A DNA stretch of 64,000 nucleotides from Carnobacterium jeotgali MS3 (GCF_000745125.1 NZ_JQNF01000003.1:1-64000), one strand, 5' to 3'. Positions 51,911-61,862 are shown, numbered from the stretch's first letter. A program made the numbers and translations. Notes: a model not told the origin generated them from the letters alone.

Positions 51911-52693
51911 TCAATATTTTCTAAAACGTTGGTAACGTTCTTCAACAAGCTGATCAGGTGTTTTTGCAGAAAGTTCTTCCAATGTTGAACTAATCGTCTC
52001 ACGCATAGCTTTAAGGATATCCTCGTGAGGCAATAAACCTTCTTCATTCGTTTCAGGTAAAATGGAATCAATTATATCAAGACCTAATAAATCTTGAGCC
52101 GTTAATTTCATCAGTTCAGCTGCTTCTTTCGCTCTTGATGCATCTTTCCATAATATAGAAGAAAACCCTTCAGGTGACAGGACAGAATACATCGTGTGTT
52201 CCATCATCCACACTTGGTTTCCCATAGCTAAAGCTAATGCTCCGCCACTACCACCTTCTCCAATAATAATAGAAAGAATAGGCACTTTTAACTTACTCAT
52301 TTCGATTAAGTTACGAGCAATGGCTTCACCTTGTCCTCTATTTTCAGCTTCAACGCCACAATATGCACCAGAAGTATTAACAAAGGTAATCACAGGTCTA
52401 TTAAATTTTTCCGCTTGTTTCATTAAACGTAAGGCCTTTCGATATCCTTCTGGATGAGGAGAACCAAAATTCCGCAGAATATTTTCTTGTACTTCGTGCC
52501 CTTTTTGATTCCCAATAACCGTTACAGGTTTTCCATTTAAGGTTGCTACTCCACCTACAATAGCTTTGTCATCATGAAAAGATCGATCGCCATGGAATTC
52601 AATAAAATCGTCAAATACCGATTCCATGATCTCTAAAGCAGATAATCGTGATGTTTTTCTTGATAAAGCAACGATTTCCATAGCTTCTTTCAA
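51911..52693 (-). CDS. accA: Acetyl-CoA carboxylase carboxyltransferase subunit alpha
   Basis: With AccD it transfers the carboxyl group from carboxybiotin to acetyl-CoA to make malonyl-CoA, the committing step of fatty acid synthesis. The 260-aa protein has the crotonase-like carboxyltransferase core: [48 protein letters not shown], and [15 protein letters not shown]. It is last in the operon, 40 bases after accD. Confidence 0.96.
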   Translation of the reverse strand: MKEAMEIVALSRKTSRLSALEIMESVFDDFIEFHGDRSFHDDKAIVGGVATLNGKPVTVIGNQKGHEVQENILRNFGSPHPEGYRKALRLMKQAEKFNRPVITFVNTSGAYCGVEAENRGQGEAIARNLIEMSKLKVPILSIIIGEGGSGGALALAMGNQVWMMEHTMYSVLSPEGFSSILWKDASRAKEAAELMKLTAQDLLGLDIIDSILPETNEEGLLPHEDILKAMRETISSTLEELSAKTPDQLVEERYQRFRKY

Positions 52694-52733
52694 CTATTTC
52701 ACCTTCTTTATAAAAATACTTACTTGACTGTTC

Positions 52734-53582
52734 TTAGTAATGGATACGTAAGATCTGACTCAAAGTTGCTTTTAATTCTTTTCTTGGAACAATCTTATCG
52801 ATAAAGCCATTTTCTAAAACAGACTCAGCAAGTTGGAAATCATCCGGCAGTTCTTCATTTATGGTTTGTTCAATCACTCGTCTGCCAGCAAAACCAACTA
52901 ACGCTTGAGGTTCAGATAAAATGATATCTCCTTGCATCGCAAAACTGGCTGTTACGCCACCTGTAGTTGGGTCGGTTAATACTGTTACATACAGTAGACC
53001 TGCATCACTATGACGAGCAACGGCTCCACTAATTTTTGCCATCTGCATCAGCGATAAAATACTTTCTTGCATTCTCGCACCACCAGAGGCTGTAAAAACA
53101 ATGACCGGTAGTCTTTCAGCAAGCGCTCTTTCAAATGTCCGCGTAATTTTTTCACCGACTACTTTCCCCATACTTCCCATTATAAAATGAGAATCCATTA
53201 CACAAATAGCCGTTTCTAATCCATCAATTAGCCCTTTTCCAGTTAAAACAGCCTCATGGAGTTTAGTATTTTTTTGAGCTTTTTGAATTTTCGTATCGTA
53301 TTCCGGAAAATCTAACGGGTTTTCAAATGGAATATCTTGATTCCATTCTTCAAAACTGTCTTCATCAATGGTTAATTCGATACGTTTTTGAGCTCGAATT
53401 CTGAAAGTATAGCCGCATTCCGGACAAATTTTTTGCGTGCCTAAATCTTTTGTATAGATGGCTTTTTTACAACTAGGACATTGTGCAAACATGCCATCTG
53501 GTACCATAGGCGTATCATTTTCTTCATTAATTTGCGTGTGTTTACTAATTGGTATATACGCTCTTTTTTTAAATAACTGCAC
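52734..53582 (-). CDS. accD: Acetyl-CoA carboxylase carboxyltransferase subunit beta
   Basis: AccD pairs with AccA as the carboxyltransferase. The zinc ribbon is complete with C35, C38, C53 and C56 ([19 protein letters not shown]), followed by the crotonase-like core with [20 protein letters not shown] and [14 protein letters not shown]. The protein is 282 aa. It follows accC by about 60 bp and precedes accA. Confidence 0.96.
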   Translation of the reverse strand: MQLFKKRAYIPISKHTQINEENDTPMVPDGMFAQCPSCKKAIYTKDLGTQKICPECGYTFRIRAQKRIELTIDEDSFEEWNQDIPFENPLDFPEYDTKIQKAQKNTKLHEAVLTGKGLIDGLETAICVMDSHFIMGSMGKVVGEKITRTFERALAERLPVIVFTASGGARMQESILSLMQMAKISGAVARHSDAGLLYVTVLTDPTTGGVTASFAMQGDIILSEPQALVGFAGRRVIEQTINEELPDDFQLAESVLENGFIDKIVPRKELKATLSQILRIHY

Positions 53583-53643
53583 ATTGTCACCTCTTTTATT
53601 TACTGCTTATTAGTGAAATGTTTTTTGTTGATCCAAGACAAAC

Positions 53644-55011
53644 TTATTCAACACGAGGTACCCATTCTTTCAGGAAAACGTCTTGCAAAAAGCTTGTATC
53701 GTATTCTCCATTAACAAATCGCTTATCCATTAACAAATCTTCTTGGAAAAATTGATTGCTGATAATCCCATCAATAACCATTTCACCTAAAGCACGTTGC
53801 ATTTTTGCAATGGCTTCAGCACGATTTGCGCCTTTTGTAATGATTTTAGCAATCATTGCATCATAATAAGGCGGGATATCTGCTCCCGCAAACATCGCAC
53901 TATCAACTCGTAATCCATTTCCACCACTAGGCATCAATAAATAATTGATTGTTCCTGGTGAAGGAGCAAAATTAAACGCAGGATTTTCAGCATTGATGCG
54001 GCATTCGATCGTATGTCCAGTTAAACGAACGTCACTTTGTTGAATAGACAGCTCTGCTCCACTTGCAATCAATAATTGTTCTTTTACAATATCAAATTCA
54101 GTGGCCATTTCTGTTACCGGATGTTCAACTTGGATACGCGTATTCATTTCCATGAAATAAAACTCACCATCTTGGTCCAGTAAAAATTCAATCGTACCTG
54201 CATTTTTATAACCAACATACTTTGCAGCACGAATAGCGGTTTCACCAAGTTTTTTTCGTTGTTCTTCATTGATAGCAACAGATGGAGACTCTTCAATCAC
54301 TTTTTGATTATTCCGTTGCAATGAACAATCACGCTCACCTAAATGAATCACATTTCCATAGTGATCACCTAGTAATTGTACTTCAATGTGACGTGCATGT
54401 TCAATGATTTTTTCCATATACATTTGATCATCGCCAAAAGCAGCTTTCGCTTCATTTTTAGCACTATTGAATGCGGAAACTAACTCTTCACTAGATAGCA
54501 CTTTTCGCATGCCTTTTCCGCCTCCGCCAGCTGCGGCTTTAACCATTACGGGGTATCCTAATTGATCTGCCAGTTGTTTAGCTTCATTAGTATCGGTAAT
54601 AAAGCCTTCACTTCCTGGAATAACAGGTACATTTGCTTCAATCATAAGAGCACGCGCATTCGCTTTATTCCCCATTTGGTCAATAGTACTCGCATCTGGT
54701 CCAATAAATGTCACATTCATTTCCTGACACATGGTCGAAAATGTACTATTTTCAGATAGGAAACCAAAACCTGGATGAATGGCTTGTGCATTCGTCACAA
54801 CGGCTGCACTTAAAATACTTTGCATATTCAAATACGAATCCGCAGCTTTTGCGGGTCCAATACAGATAGCTTCATCCGCTAACTGCATATGCAACGCATC
54901 ACGGTCTGCTTCAGAATAGACAGCAACCGTTTTGATTCCCATCTCACGACAAGCTCGAATAATCCGAACAGCGATTTCTCCTCGATTGGCAATTAATATC
55001 TTATTAAACAT
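53644..55011 (-). CDS. accC: Acetyl-CoA carboxylase biotin carboxylase subunit
   Basis: AccC carboxylates biotin on AccB with ATP and bicarbonate. The ATG at 55011 gives MFNKILIANRGEIAVRIIRA, the usual family start, and 455 aa; an upstream TTG at 55026 is less likely and neither has a strong ribosome binding site. The ATP-grasp core has AAAGGGGKGMRKV, EHARHIEVQLLGD, MEMNTRIQVEHPVTE and RINAENP. The start lies 4 bases after fabZ stops, so it is coupled to fabZ. Confidence 0.96.
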   Translation of the reverse strand: MFNKILIANRGEIAVRIIRACREMGIKTVAVYSEADRDALHMQLADEAICIGPAKAADSYLNMQSILSAAVVTNAQAIHPGFGFLSENSTFSTMCQEMNVTFIGPDASTIDQMGNKANARALMIEANVPVIPGSEGFITDTNEAKQLADQLGYPVMVKAAAGGGGKGMRKVLSSEELVSAFNSAKNEAKAAFGDDQMYMEKIIEHARHIEVQLLGDHYGNVIHLGERDCSLQRNNQKVIEESPSVAINEEQRKKLGETAIRAAKYVGYKNAGTIEFLLDQDGEFYFMEMNTRIQVEHPVTEMATEFDIVKEQLLIASGAELSIQQSDVRLTGHTIECRINAENPAFNFAPSPGTINYLLMPSGGNGLRVDSAMFAGADIPPYYDAMIAKIITKGANRAEAIAKMQRALGEMVIDGIISNQFFQEDLLMDKRFVNGEYDTSFLQDVFLKEWVPRVE

Positions 55012-55015
55012 CGTC

Positions 55016-55447
55016 TTATCTACCAATGATGAAAGTTAATTCAGCTTCACAAACTTTTTTTCCGTTTACGTAAGCTACGCCTTTTCCGATACCAGCATAA
55101 TCTTTTAATTTAACAATATCAACTTGCAACATTAATTGATCACCAGGAACAACTTTTTTACGGAATTTAACTTTGTTCATTCCGCCTAAGTAAGCTGTTT
55201 GACCTTTAAAGCGGTCTAACGTAAGCAAAGGAATCGATCCTGCTTGAGCTAATGCTTCTAAAATATAAACTCCTGGCAATACCGGTTCACCTGGAAAGTG
55301 TCCTTGGAATACTTCTTCATTAATCGTAACATTCTTAAGTGCTACAACGTGTTCACCTGGTATCATTTCGTCAACACGGTCAATGAAGTAAATAGGGTAA
55401 CGATTTGGGATCAGTTCTTGGATTTCTTTAATATTCATAGTTGTCAT
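55016..55447 (-). CDS. fabZ: 3-hydroxyacyl-ACP dehydratase FabZ
   Basis: FabZ dehydrates beta-hydroxyacyl-ACP. The hotdog fold has the catalytic H50 in QGHFPGEPVLPGV and E64 in ILEALAQAG. A strong AGGAGG precedes the ATG. The protein is 143 aa. In Enterococcus a second enzyme, FabN, isomerises the unsaturated branch; only one dehydratase gene is in this window, so whether unsaturated acids arise here or elsewhere cannot be told. Confidence 0.94.
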   Translation of the reverse strand: MTTMNIKEIQELIPNRYPIYFIDRVDEMIPGEHVVALKNVTINEEVFQGHFPGEPVLPGVYILEALAQAGSIPLLTLDRFKGQTAYLGGMNKVKFRKKVVPGDQLMLQVDIVKLKDYAGIGKGVAYVNGKKVCEAELTFIIGR

Positions 55448-55459
55448 TTGTGTTTCCTC

Positions 55460-55936
55460 CTAGGCGATTCTGAACAACGGTTGATTAAATTCAACGACTT
55501 GTTCATCTTCTATTAATATCTCAGTAATGGTTCCTTCAATTTCACTTTTAATTTCATTCATTAATTTCATGGCTTCGACAATACAAAGCGTTTCTCCAAC
55601 AGACACTTTATCGCCAACTTTTTTGAAAGCAGGTTGGTCTGGTGACGGTGATGTGTAGATAACGCCCACAATTGGCGAGTGAACTAGTGCGCCCTCGGCA
55701 ATAGACTCAGCAATTGGAGCAGTTTCTTCGATAATAGAAGAAGTTTGTAAATTTTCTTTACGAACGGGTTCGCTAAATCTTGCTTCTGAATCAGTTGAAA
55801 CCGATTGATGGCTGATTTGTTGAGTAGCTGTATTTTTACTCATTCTTAAATTCACATTGTCCATTTGCAAATCGAATTCAGTTAATTCTGATTTGTTCAC
55901 TAGATCTAGAATTTCTTTTACTTGATTGAAATCCAT
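55460..55936 (-). CDS. accB: Biotin carboxyl carrier protein of acetyl-CoA carboxylase
   Basis: AccB carries biotin between AccC and AccA-AccD. The biotinylated lysine is K124 in CIVEAMKLMNEI, where the usual second Met is Leu (EAMKL). The N-terminal MDFNQVKEILDLVNKSEL and a proline-poor linker lead to the lipoyl-like domain. The ATG at 55936 is chosen (GGAGGG 9 bases upstream) over an earlier in-frame start at 55954. It begins 2 bases after fabF ends. The protein is 158 aa. Confidence 0.95.
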   Translation of the reverse strand: MDFNQVKEILDLVNKSELTEFDLQMDNVNLRMSKNTATQQISHQSVSTDSEARFSEPVRKENLQTSSIIEETAPIAESIAEGALVHSPIVGVIYTSPSPDQPAFKKVGDKVSVGETLCIVEAMKLMNEIKSEIEGTITEILIEDEQVVEFNQPLFRIA

Positions 55937-55938
55937 TA

Positions 55939-57180
55939 TTACTGACCCTCCCATTTCTTAAAGCATGTTACGGCATTGTGTCCGCCAAAGCCTAAAGAAT
56001 TGTTTAGAGTGTATTTGATATCTGCTTCACGTCCAACATTTGGAATGAAATCTAGATCACAGGCTTCATCTGGTACTTGAAGGCCAATAGTAGGTGGTAA
56101 AAAGCCGTCTTGAAGAGCTTTCACACATGCTACTGCTTCAATAGCACCTGCAGCACCTAATAAGTGTCCAGTCATACTTTTCGTACTTGAAATAGCCACA
56201 TTTTTTGCTTCTTCGCCAAAAGCATATTTGATTGCCATTGTTTCAGCTGAATCATTCGCTCCTGTACTAGTTCCATGAGCATTGATGTACCCAACGTCAG
56301 CAGGTGTAATGCCAGCTTCGGCCATTGCATCTTGCATTGCACGCCCAGCGCCACTTCCATCTGGTGTCGGAGCAGTCATATGGTAACCGTCTCCAGTTGA
56401 ACCGTATCCAACGACTTCAGCATAAATTGTCGCACCGCGTTCTAATGCATGATCTAAACTTTCAAGCATCAAGACTGCCGCTCCTTCACCCATAACGAAA
56501 CCATTGCGTTCTTTGTCAAAAGGAATAGATGCACGGTCAGGATCTGTACTTTTTGATAAAGCTGTCAATGCAGCAAAACCTGAAATACCGATTTCGTTGA
56601 TTGTGCCTTCAGCTCCACCCGCAAGAATCACATCTGAATAACCATGTTTGATGTTGCGGAATGCTTCACCAATTGAGTTGTTACCAGACGCACAAGCTGT
56701 AACAATGGATGTATTAATTCCTCTTGTTCCAATTGCAATCGAAATATTTCCAGCAGCCATATTTCCAATCGCCATTGGTACGAAGAAAGGAGCTACACGT
56801 TGCGGCCCTTTTGTGTTCATTTTAATGATTTGTTCTTGCATAGCGTTTAATCCACCAATACCAGAACCCACGATGACACCAAAACGGTTCATATCTGTTT
56901 TTTCACGATCAATGCCGCTTTCTTCTACAGCTTGAACTGCAGCTGCAACACCGTATCTTGAAAATTCATCCATCCGTTTTGAAATTTTACGTTGCATATA
57001 GTTTGTTGCATCAAAATCTTTCAATTCACCAGCAACAGTGATTCCTGTTTCGGTGGCATCAAATTTTGTAATCGGTGCTATGCCGTTTTTTCCAGCTTTA
57101 AGTCCATCCCAAAATTCAGCTACTGTATTTCCTAAAGGTGTCACAGCACCCATTCCGGTAATTACTACACGATTTGTCAT
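55939..57180 (-). CDS. fabF: 3-oxoacyl-ACP synthase II (FabF)
   Basis: FabF condenses malonyl-ACP with the growing acyl chain. The catalytic triad is visible: Cys in SIVTACASGNNSIGEA near residue 165, His in NAHGTSTGAND, and His in KSMTGHLLGAAGAIE. The C-terminal NSLGFGGHNA is intact. The 413-aa protein starts at ATG behind GGAGG. It follows fabG and is followed by accB with a 2-base gap. Confidence 0.97.
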   Translation of the reverse strand: MTNRVVITGMGAVTPLGNTVAEFWDGLKAGKNGIAPITKFDATETGITVAGELKDFDATNYMQRKISKRMDEFSRYGVAAAVQAVEESGIDREKTDMNRFGVIVGSGIGGLNAMQEQIIKMNTKGPQRVAPFFVPMAIGNMAAGNISIAIGTRGINTSIVTACASGNNSIGEAFRNIKHGYSDVILAGGAEGTINEIGISGFAALTALSKSTDPDRASIPFDKERNGFVMGEGAAVLMLESLDHALERGATIYAEVVGYGSTGDGYHMTAPTPDGSGAGRAMQDAMAEAGITPADVGYINAHGTSTGANDSAETMAIKYAFGEEAKNVAISSTKSMTGHLLGAAGAIEAVACVKALQDGFLPPTIGLQVPDEACDLDFIPNVGREADIKYTLNNSLGFGGHNAVTCFKKWEGQ

Positions 57181-57195
57181 TTTTTTTCCTCCTTC

Positions 57196-57933
57196 TTAAC
57201 CATTCATAACCATTCCGCCATCTACATTGATGACTTGACCTGTAATGTATTTATTTTCACTTAAGAATACTGCAGCTCTTGCAACATCTTCTACGTTACC
57301 TAAATGTTTCAAAGGTATCTGACTAACCGCTTGTTCTTTCATCTTGTCAGATAATACATCTGTCATTTCTGTATCAATAAAACCTGGAGCAATAGCATTT
57401 ACAGTGATTCCTCTAGCAGATAGTTCTCTAGCGGCAGATTTTGTTAAACCAACAACGCCGGCTTTACTTGCTGCATAGTTTGCTTGTCCGACATTTCCTA
57501 CAAGACCAACTACACTAGCCATATTAATGATAGTGCCGCTTTTTTGTTTTAGCATGACTTTTGATGCATGACGAATCGTATTAAAGGTTCCTTTTAAATT
57601 AACCGAAATTGTTTGATCGAAATCTTCCTCAGACATGCGCATTAAAAGCATATCATTTGTAATCCCAGCATTATTTACTAAAACATCGACACTTCCAAAA
57701 ACTTCTTTTGATTCTTCAATTAATTGTTTAGCAAAGTCAAAATCACTAACGTCACCTAAAATCGTGTGCGTTTTAACGCCATAACCTTCTAATTCGCTAA
57801 TAAGCTCCTCAGAAAAAGGTTTACGCGCATTTAAAACGATATTTGCACCAGCTTTTGCAAATGCTACAGCAACCGCTTTTCCAATACCTCTTGAACTCCC
57901 TGTGACAATAACCGTTTGATTTTTTAAAGTCAT
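57196..57933 (-). CDS. fabG: 3-oxoacyl-ACP reductase FabG
   Basis: FabG reduces beta-ketoacyl-ACP with NADPH. The SDR motifs are VTGSSRGIGKAVA at the N-terminus, NNAGITNDML, the catalytic Ser in INMASVVGLVG and the YAASKAG pair. The 245-aa length and the C-terminal GQVINVDGGMVM are typical. It follows fabD by about 25 bp. Confidence 0.96.
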   Translation of the reverse strand: MTLKNQTVIVTGSSRGIGKAVAVAFAKAGANIVLNARKPFSEELISELEGYGVKTHTILGDVSDFDFAKQLIEESKEVFGSVDVLVNNAGITNDMLLMRMSEEDFDQTISVNLKGTFNTIRHASKVMLKQKSGTIINMASVVGLVGNVGQANYAASKAGVVGLTKSAARELSARGITVNAIAPGFIDTEMTDVLSDKMKEQAVSQIPLKHLGNVEDVARAAVFLSENKYITGQVINVDGGMVMNG

Positions 57934-57959
57934 GTGCTCATTCCTTTTAATGTATTAGG

Positions 57960-58898
57960 CTAAGCTTCTAGCTCTGCCAGTTTTTTCATTGTCTTTTCTA
58001 ACGTTTTTTCATTTTCAACATTTAAAATGGTAACTGTTTTATCAATTTTTTTGATAAAACTACTCAATGTTTTTCCGGGACCAACTTCAATAAATGTGTC
58101 CACACCTAAATCAATCATTGTTCTGACACTATCTTCCCAATAGACGGGAGACATCACTTGTTTAACCATCATGTCTTTGATTTTCTCTTTATCCTTAAAG
58201 ACTTCAGCAATTGTATTACTGACAACAGGAAGAGTAGGCTCATGAACTGAAATGGCCGTGATGGCTTCTTTTAACTGGATTGAAGCAGGTTCCAACAATT
58301 GTGTATGAAAAGGTCCACTTACTTGCAAAGGAACAACGCGTTTAGCGCCTTTTTCAAGTAAAATTTCTCCTGCTTTTTCAACAGCTTCTTTGATACCTGC
58401 AATGGCGATTTGGCCAGGCATATTGTAATTAGCTGGAGAAACAACACCTAGTATACTCGCTTCTTCACACGCATCTTTAATGGTTTGACGATCAAGTCCC
58501 ATGATGGCACTCATTGCGCCTTTACCTAGTGGAACAGCATCTGTCATGTATTGGCCTCTTTTTTTCACCAATTGGACAGCTTCTTTAAAAGAAAGAACAT
58601 TGGCTTTAACGAAAGCACTGTACTCTCCTAGACTTAAACCCGCTACAACAGCTGGTTTAATCCCTTTTTCTTCTAGCAATGCATCAATAGCTAAACTTAC
58701 TGTAAGGATTGCAGGTTGAGTGTACGTTGTTTGATTAAGAGAGTCATTTTCTTCAAAACATAGTTTTGCCATGTCCAAATCTAAAAATTCACTGGCTTGA
58801 TCAAAAACGTCTCGGACCACACTGTACTTTTCATACAATTCTTGACCCATACCAAAGTATTGAGCTCCTTGTCCACTGTATACAAAGGCAATTTTCAT
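57960..58898 (-). CDS. fabD: Malonyl-CoA:ACP transacylase FabD
   Basis: FabD moves malonyl from CoA to ACP. The nucleophile is S89 in VVAGLSLGEYSAF; the catalytic His is in VSGPFHTQLLEPA near residue 196. YSGQGAQYFGMG at the N-terminus is the family start. The protein is 312 aa. It follows fabK after a 155-bp gap that contains an apparent hairpin terminator (see that entry). Confidence 0.96.
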   Translation of the reverse strand: MKIAFVYSGQGAQYFGMGQELYEKYSVVRDVFDQASEFLDLDMAKLCFEENDSLNQTTYTQPAILTVSLAIDALLEEKGIKPAVVAGLSLGEYSAFVKANVLSFKEAVQLVKKRGQYMTDAVPLGKGAMSAIMGLDRQTIKDACEEASILGVVSPANYNMPGQIAIAGIKEAVEKAGEILLEKGAKRVVPLQVSGPFHTQLLEPASIQLKEAITAISVHEPTLPVVSNTIAEVFKDKEKIKDMMVKQVMSPVYWEDSVRTMIDLGVDTFIEVGPGKTLSSFIKKIDKTVTILNVENEKTLEKTMKKLAELEA

Positions 58899-58979
58899 GT
58901 AGCTCTTGTCTCCTCTATAACGGTAATTTGCCTATAAAAAAAACCATCCATTTATACATATCAATTAGAGAAATAATTA

Positions 58980-59038
58980 AAAAAACTAGAAAACTATTTG
59001 AAGCAAAAAGAACTCCTTTTAGCTTTCTAGTTTTTTCA
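58980..59038 (-). terminator. Hairpin inside the fab operon between fabK and fabD
   Basis: On the minus strand AAAAAACTAGAAA and TTTTCTAGTTTTTTT form a long-looped stem followed by T residues. It lies between two genes of the operon, so it could reduce or separate fabD expression. A mini frame MKKLES* starts inside it behind AAGGTG. Confidence 0.5.
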
Positions 59039-59053
59039 TTTAAGTTCACCTTA

Positions 59054-60010
59054 TTATAAAATGAGGTTAGCTTGTTCTTTTATTACTTCTTGATATTCAT
59101 GCATTAATTCTTGGATGATCTCATGACAACTTTGTTCTTTAAAAACTAAACCAGCACTCTGGCCAGACATAAATGACCCAGTATCTTTATCGCCATCTAT
59201 AACAGCGCGTTTTAAAGCACCATTACCAAGTTCTTCTAAACGATTAAAGTCTGGTTTTTCATCACTTGTGATGTCTTTTTCAATTTTTAAGTATTGACGT
59301 GTTAATTTATTACGAAGGACACGTACTGGATGACCAGTAATTTGACCAGTAATAACGGTGTCGATATCTTTTGCTTTTAAAATAGCATCTTTAAAATTTT
59401 GGTGAACTGTACTTTCGTGAGCAACAACAAAACGTGTCCCTAATTGAGCAGCTGAAGCGCCTAACATAAATACAGCTGCAACACCGCGTCCATCAGCGAT
59501 ACCTCCTGCTGCAATCACTGGAACAGATACAGCATCGACAACTTGTGGCACTAAATTCATAGTAGTTGTTTTTCCGATGTGTCCGCCTGCTTCCATACCT
59601 TCACAAATAATCGCATCGGCGCCTTCATTTTCCATTCTTCGAGCTAATGCTACTGAAGCAACAACTGGAATAACGACTGTACCGACACTTTTAAATTGAT
59701 TCATGAATCTTCCTGGACTACCTGCACCAGTTGTTACTACTTTTACTTTTTCTTCACAGACAATTTTCACAACTTCTTCAACATGTTGCGATGTTAATAA
59801 AACGTTGATCCCAAAAGGCTTGTCTGTTAATCTTTTTGTTTCTTTAATCAGTTCTCGTACAATTTCGCCCGAAGCATGTCCACAAGCTAATATTCCTAGA
59901 CCACCAGCATTCGAAACTGCACTCACTAAACTAGGATTAGCAACCCAAGACATTGCGCCTTGTATAATCGGGTATTTAATTCCCAGTTTTTCGATTAATT
60001 CAGACTGCAT
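59054..60010 (-). CDS. fabK: Enoyl-ACP reductase II (FabK, FMN-dependent)
   Basis: FabK reduces the enoyl-ACP double bond with NADH and FMN; it is the triclosan-resistant alternative to FabI. The 318-aa TIM-barrel has YPIIQGAMSWVANPSLV, IACGHASGE, VTTGAGSPG, CEGMEAGGHIG and VIAAGGIADGRGVAAVF, the FMN-binding family set. It lies directly between acpP and fabD. It is not FabI: no Tyr-Lys SDR motif is present. Confidence 0.96.
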   Translation of the reverse strand: MQSELIEKLGIKYPIIQGAMSWVANPSLVSAVSNAGGLGILACGHASGEIVRELIKETKRLTDKPFGINVLLTSQHVEEVVKIVCEEKVKVVTTGAGSPGRFMNQFKSVGTVVIPVVASVALARRMENEGADAIICEGMEAGGHIGKTTTMNLVPQVVDAVSVPVIAAGGIADGRGVAAVFMLGASAAQLGTRFVVAHESTVHQNFKDAILKAKDIDTVITGQITGHPVRVLRNKLTRQYLKIEKDITSDEKPDFNRLEELGNGALKRAVIDGDKDTGSFMSGQSAGLVFKEQSCHEIIQELMHEYQEVIKEQANLIL

Positions 60011-60036
60011 ATGGAAACCTGCTCTCTTATAAAAAA

Positions 60037-60267
60037 TTATTTTTTAGCTAATTCAGCTTCAACAAACGTTACAATATTTTGAACGGTGATTAAACCTTCT
60101 TCAGATTCAATTTTAATATCAAATTCATCTTCAATATCGTTGATGATTTGGAATAAGTCTAAGCTGTCTGCTTCTAAATCTTCACGGAAGTTAGTTTCTA
60201 ATTGTACTTCTGATTCCTCTTTGTCTAATTGGTCCACGATAATTGCTTGTATTTTTTCGAATGTCAT
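60037..60267 (-). CDS. acpP: Acyl carrier protein
   Basis: The 76-aa acidic protein carries the acyl chain on a phosphopantetheine attached to S35 in [10 protein letters not shown]. The helix after it ([11 protein letters not shown]) is normal, though the usual V-E-L after DSLD is changed to L-F-Q. The ATG at 60267 ([10 protein letters not shown]) is chosen because GGAGG precedes it; the frame is open a further 15 bases upstream. It lies between fabH and fabK. Confidence 0.94.
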   Translation of the reverse strand: MTFEKIQAIIVDQLDKEESEVQLETNFREDLEADSLDLFQIINDIEDEFDIKIESEEGLITVQNIVTFVEAELAKK

Positions 60268-60346
60268 TTGTAATTCCTCCATTATAGTTGTTTTATAGTT
60301 TTTTTTTGCTTATTTTTTTAAGCCTAAGCGGGCTGTTGTAACCACT

Positions 60347-61321
60347 TTAAAGTTGAATGAGCATGGAGCCCCATGTGAGTCCTCCACCAAATCCGGTTAG
60401 CACAATTTTTTTCTTGCTGCCTAATACGAGATCGCCATTTGTCAAGAGTTCATCTAACAAAATAGGTATACTAGCAGCAGAAGTGTTTCCATATTCAGCA
60501 ATATTCGTTGCAAATTTTTCAACTGGAATTTTCAGTTTCTTTGCAATAGCTTTTAAAATACGGTAGTTCGCTTGATGAGCAACAATACAGTCAATGTCTT
60601 CAAGAGTGCTATTTGATGCTTCAACAACCGTTCGTATACTTTCAGGTACACTACGGATAGCAAAATCAAATATGGCTCTTCCTTCCATTTTAAGAAAACC
60701 ATTTTCTGTAGCTTGTTCCAGTTGGAAATTTGAAACTGCGCGTTTGCCAGCTGTAAGAGAATCTCCACGGCTGCCATCAGAATGAATATCTTCTCCTAAG
60801 AAACTGTTTTCTGTTTCCGATGCACCTAACAAAACCCCACCTGCTCCATCGCCGAACAATACTGCTGTACTGCGATCTTGCCAATCAATGATTTTTGACA
60901 TGACTTCTCCGCCAAGAACCAAACCATACTGATAAGCACCGCTTTGAATTAACTTCTCAGCAATTGATAAGGCATAAATAAAACCAGAACATGCTGCATT
61001 TACATCAAAAGCCATTACAGGTTTTGCTCCGATAAAATCTTGTACTAAACAAGCAGTTGAAGGACTTGATCCATCTGGAGTCATTGTCGCAACAATAATA
61101 AAATCAATTTCTTTAGCAGAAATGCCTGTCTTCCCAAGAATATCCAATGCAGCTTTGCCACAAAGAATTGAGGTATCTTCACCCTCACTAATGTGACGGT
61201 TTTCTATACCTGTACGACTTTTGATCCATTCATCGTTGGTATCCATTATTTCTTCTAGCATAGCGTTGGAAACTTTTTTTTGCGGAGTATAACTTCCAGC
61301 ACCCATAATTTTTGCCTTCAT
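60347..61321 (-). CDS. fabH: 3-oxoacyl-ACP synthase III (FabH)
   Basis: FabH starts chain elongation by condensing a short acyl-CoA with malonyl-ACP. The catalytic residues are C111 in DVNAACSGFIYAL, His in IVAHQANYRI and Asn in EYGNTSAASIP. The ATG at 61321 is preferred: AGGG is 9 bases upstream, and the TTG at 61330 is too close. That gives 324 aa. It follows fabT by 17 bp. Confidence 0.96.
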   Translation of the reverse strand: MKAKIMGAGSYTPQKKVSNAMLEEIMDTNDEWIKSRTGIENRHISEGEDTSILCGKAALDILGKTGISAKEIDFIIVATMTPDGSSPSTACLVQDFIGAKPVMAFDVNAACSGFIYALSIAEKLIQSGAYQYGLVLGGEVMSKIIDWQDRSTAVLFGDGAGGVLLGASETENSFLGEDIHSDGSRGDSLTAGKRAVSNFQLEQATENGFLKMEGRAIFDFAIRSVPESIRTVVEASNSTLEDIDCIVAHQANYRILKAIAKKLKIPVEKFATNIAEYGNTSAASIPILLDELLTNGDLVLGSKKKIVLTGFGGGLTWGSMLIQL

Positions 61322-61338
61322 TGCATTCAACCCTGTTC

Positions 61339-61788
61339 TTATAGATTATTTTTTGTACGGTATAAGAAAACATGAAGATTTTTTAAGCCTTTAATTAGCA
61401 TTTCTGCCTCTTCTTGATTTAAACCTTCAAGCGTTTCTTTAACCATATCTCGATGAAACTTATCATGAAGACGATATAAGAGTCGGCCTTTTTTTGTTAA
61501 CCCTAACTTCACAACTCGTCGATCATTATCGTTTCGAATACGTTCAACGTATCCTTTTTTCACTAAGTTGTTAACGGAAACAGTTAATGTCCCGACAGTG
61601 ATGGCTAATTTTTTTGAAACCTCTGTTGTTGTATGAATACCATACATTCCAATAGCTTCAATAGTATGCATTTCTTTTATTGAAATATCTTTAAATGTGC
61701 TGCTTTGCAGAGCACCTTCTTCAATAGTCATAATTTCGTTAAAAATCGTTACTAAGTAAGAATTAATTTCAGGAATTAATTCGTCCAC
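61339..61788 (-). CDS. fabT: MarR-family repressor of fatty acid synthesis FabT
   Basis: FabT binds DNA with long-chain acyl-ACP as corepressor and shuts off the fab operon. The 149-aa protein has the MarR winged-helix region TTTEVSKKLAITVGTLTVSVNNLVK and RNDNDRRVVKLGLTKKG. The GTG start has GGAGG 7 bases upstream. Position as first gene before fabH and two boxes of the FabT consensus at its promoter identify it. Confidence 0.96.
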   Translation of the reverse strand: MDELIPEINSYLVTIFNEIMTIEEGALQSSTFKDISIKEMHTIEAIGMYGIHTTTEVSKKLAITVGTLTVSVNNLVKKGYVERIRNDNDRRVVKLGLTKKGRLLYRLHDKFHRDMVKETLEGLNQEEAEMLIKGLKNLHVFLYRTKNNL

Positions 61789-61829
61789 ATCAACTCCTCC
61801 GTTCTTTCAAATTAGCAAACAAGTTAATT

Positions 61830-61845
61830 ACTTTGAACATCAAAT
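61830..61845. promoter_or_regulatory. FabT box 2
   Basis: On the minus strand ATTTGA-tgt-TCAAAGT is close to the FabT consensus AGTTTGA-nnn-TCAAACT. It lies two bases past box 1, downstream of the -10. Confidence 0.7.
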
Positions 61846-61846
61846 T

Positions 61847-61862
61847 GTTTGACCATCAAACT
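61847..61862. promoter_or_regulatory. FabT box 1
   Basis: On the minus strand AGTTTGA-tgg-TCAAAC is a nearly perfect FabT operator. It overlaps the end of the -10 TATAGT of the operon promoter, so bound FabT would block RNA polymerase. Confidence 0.85.
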
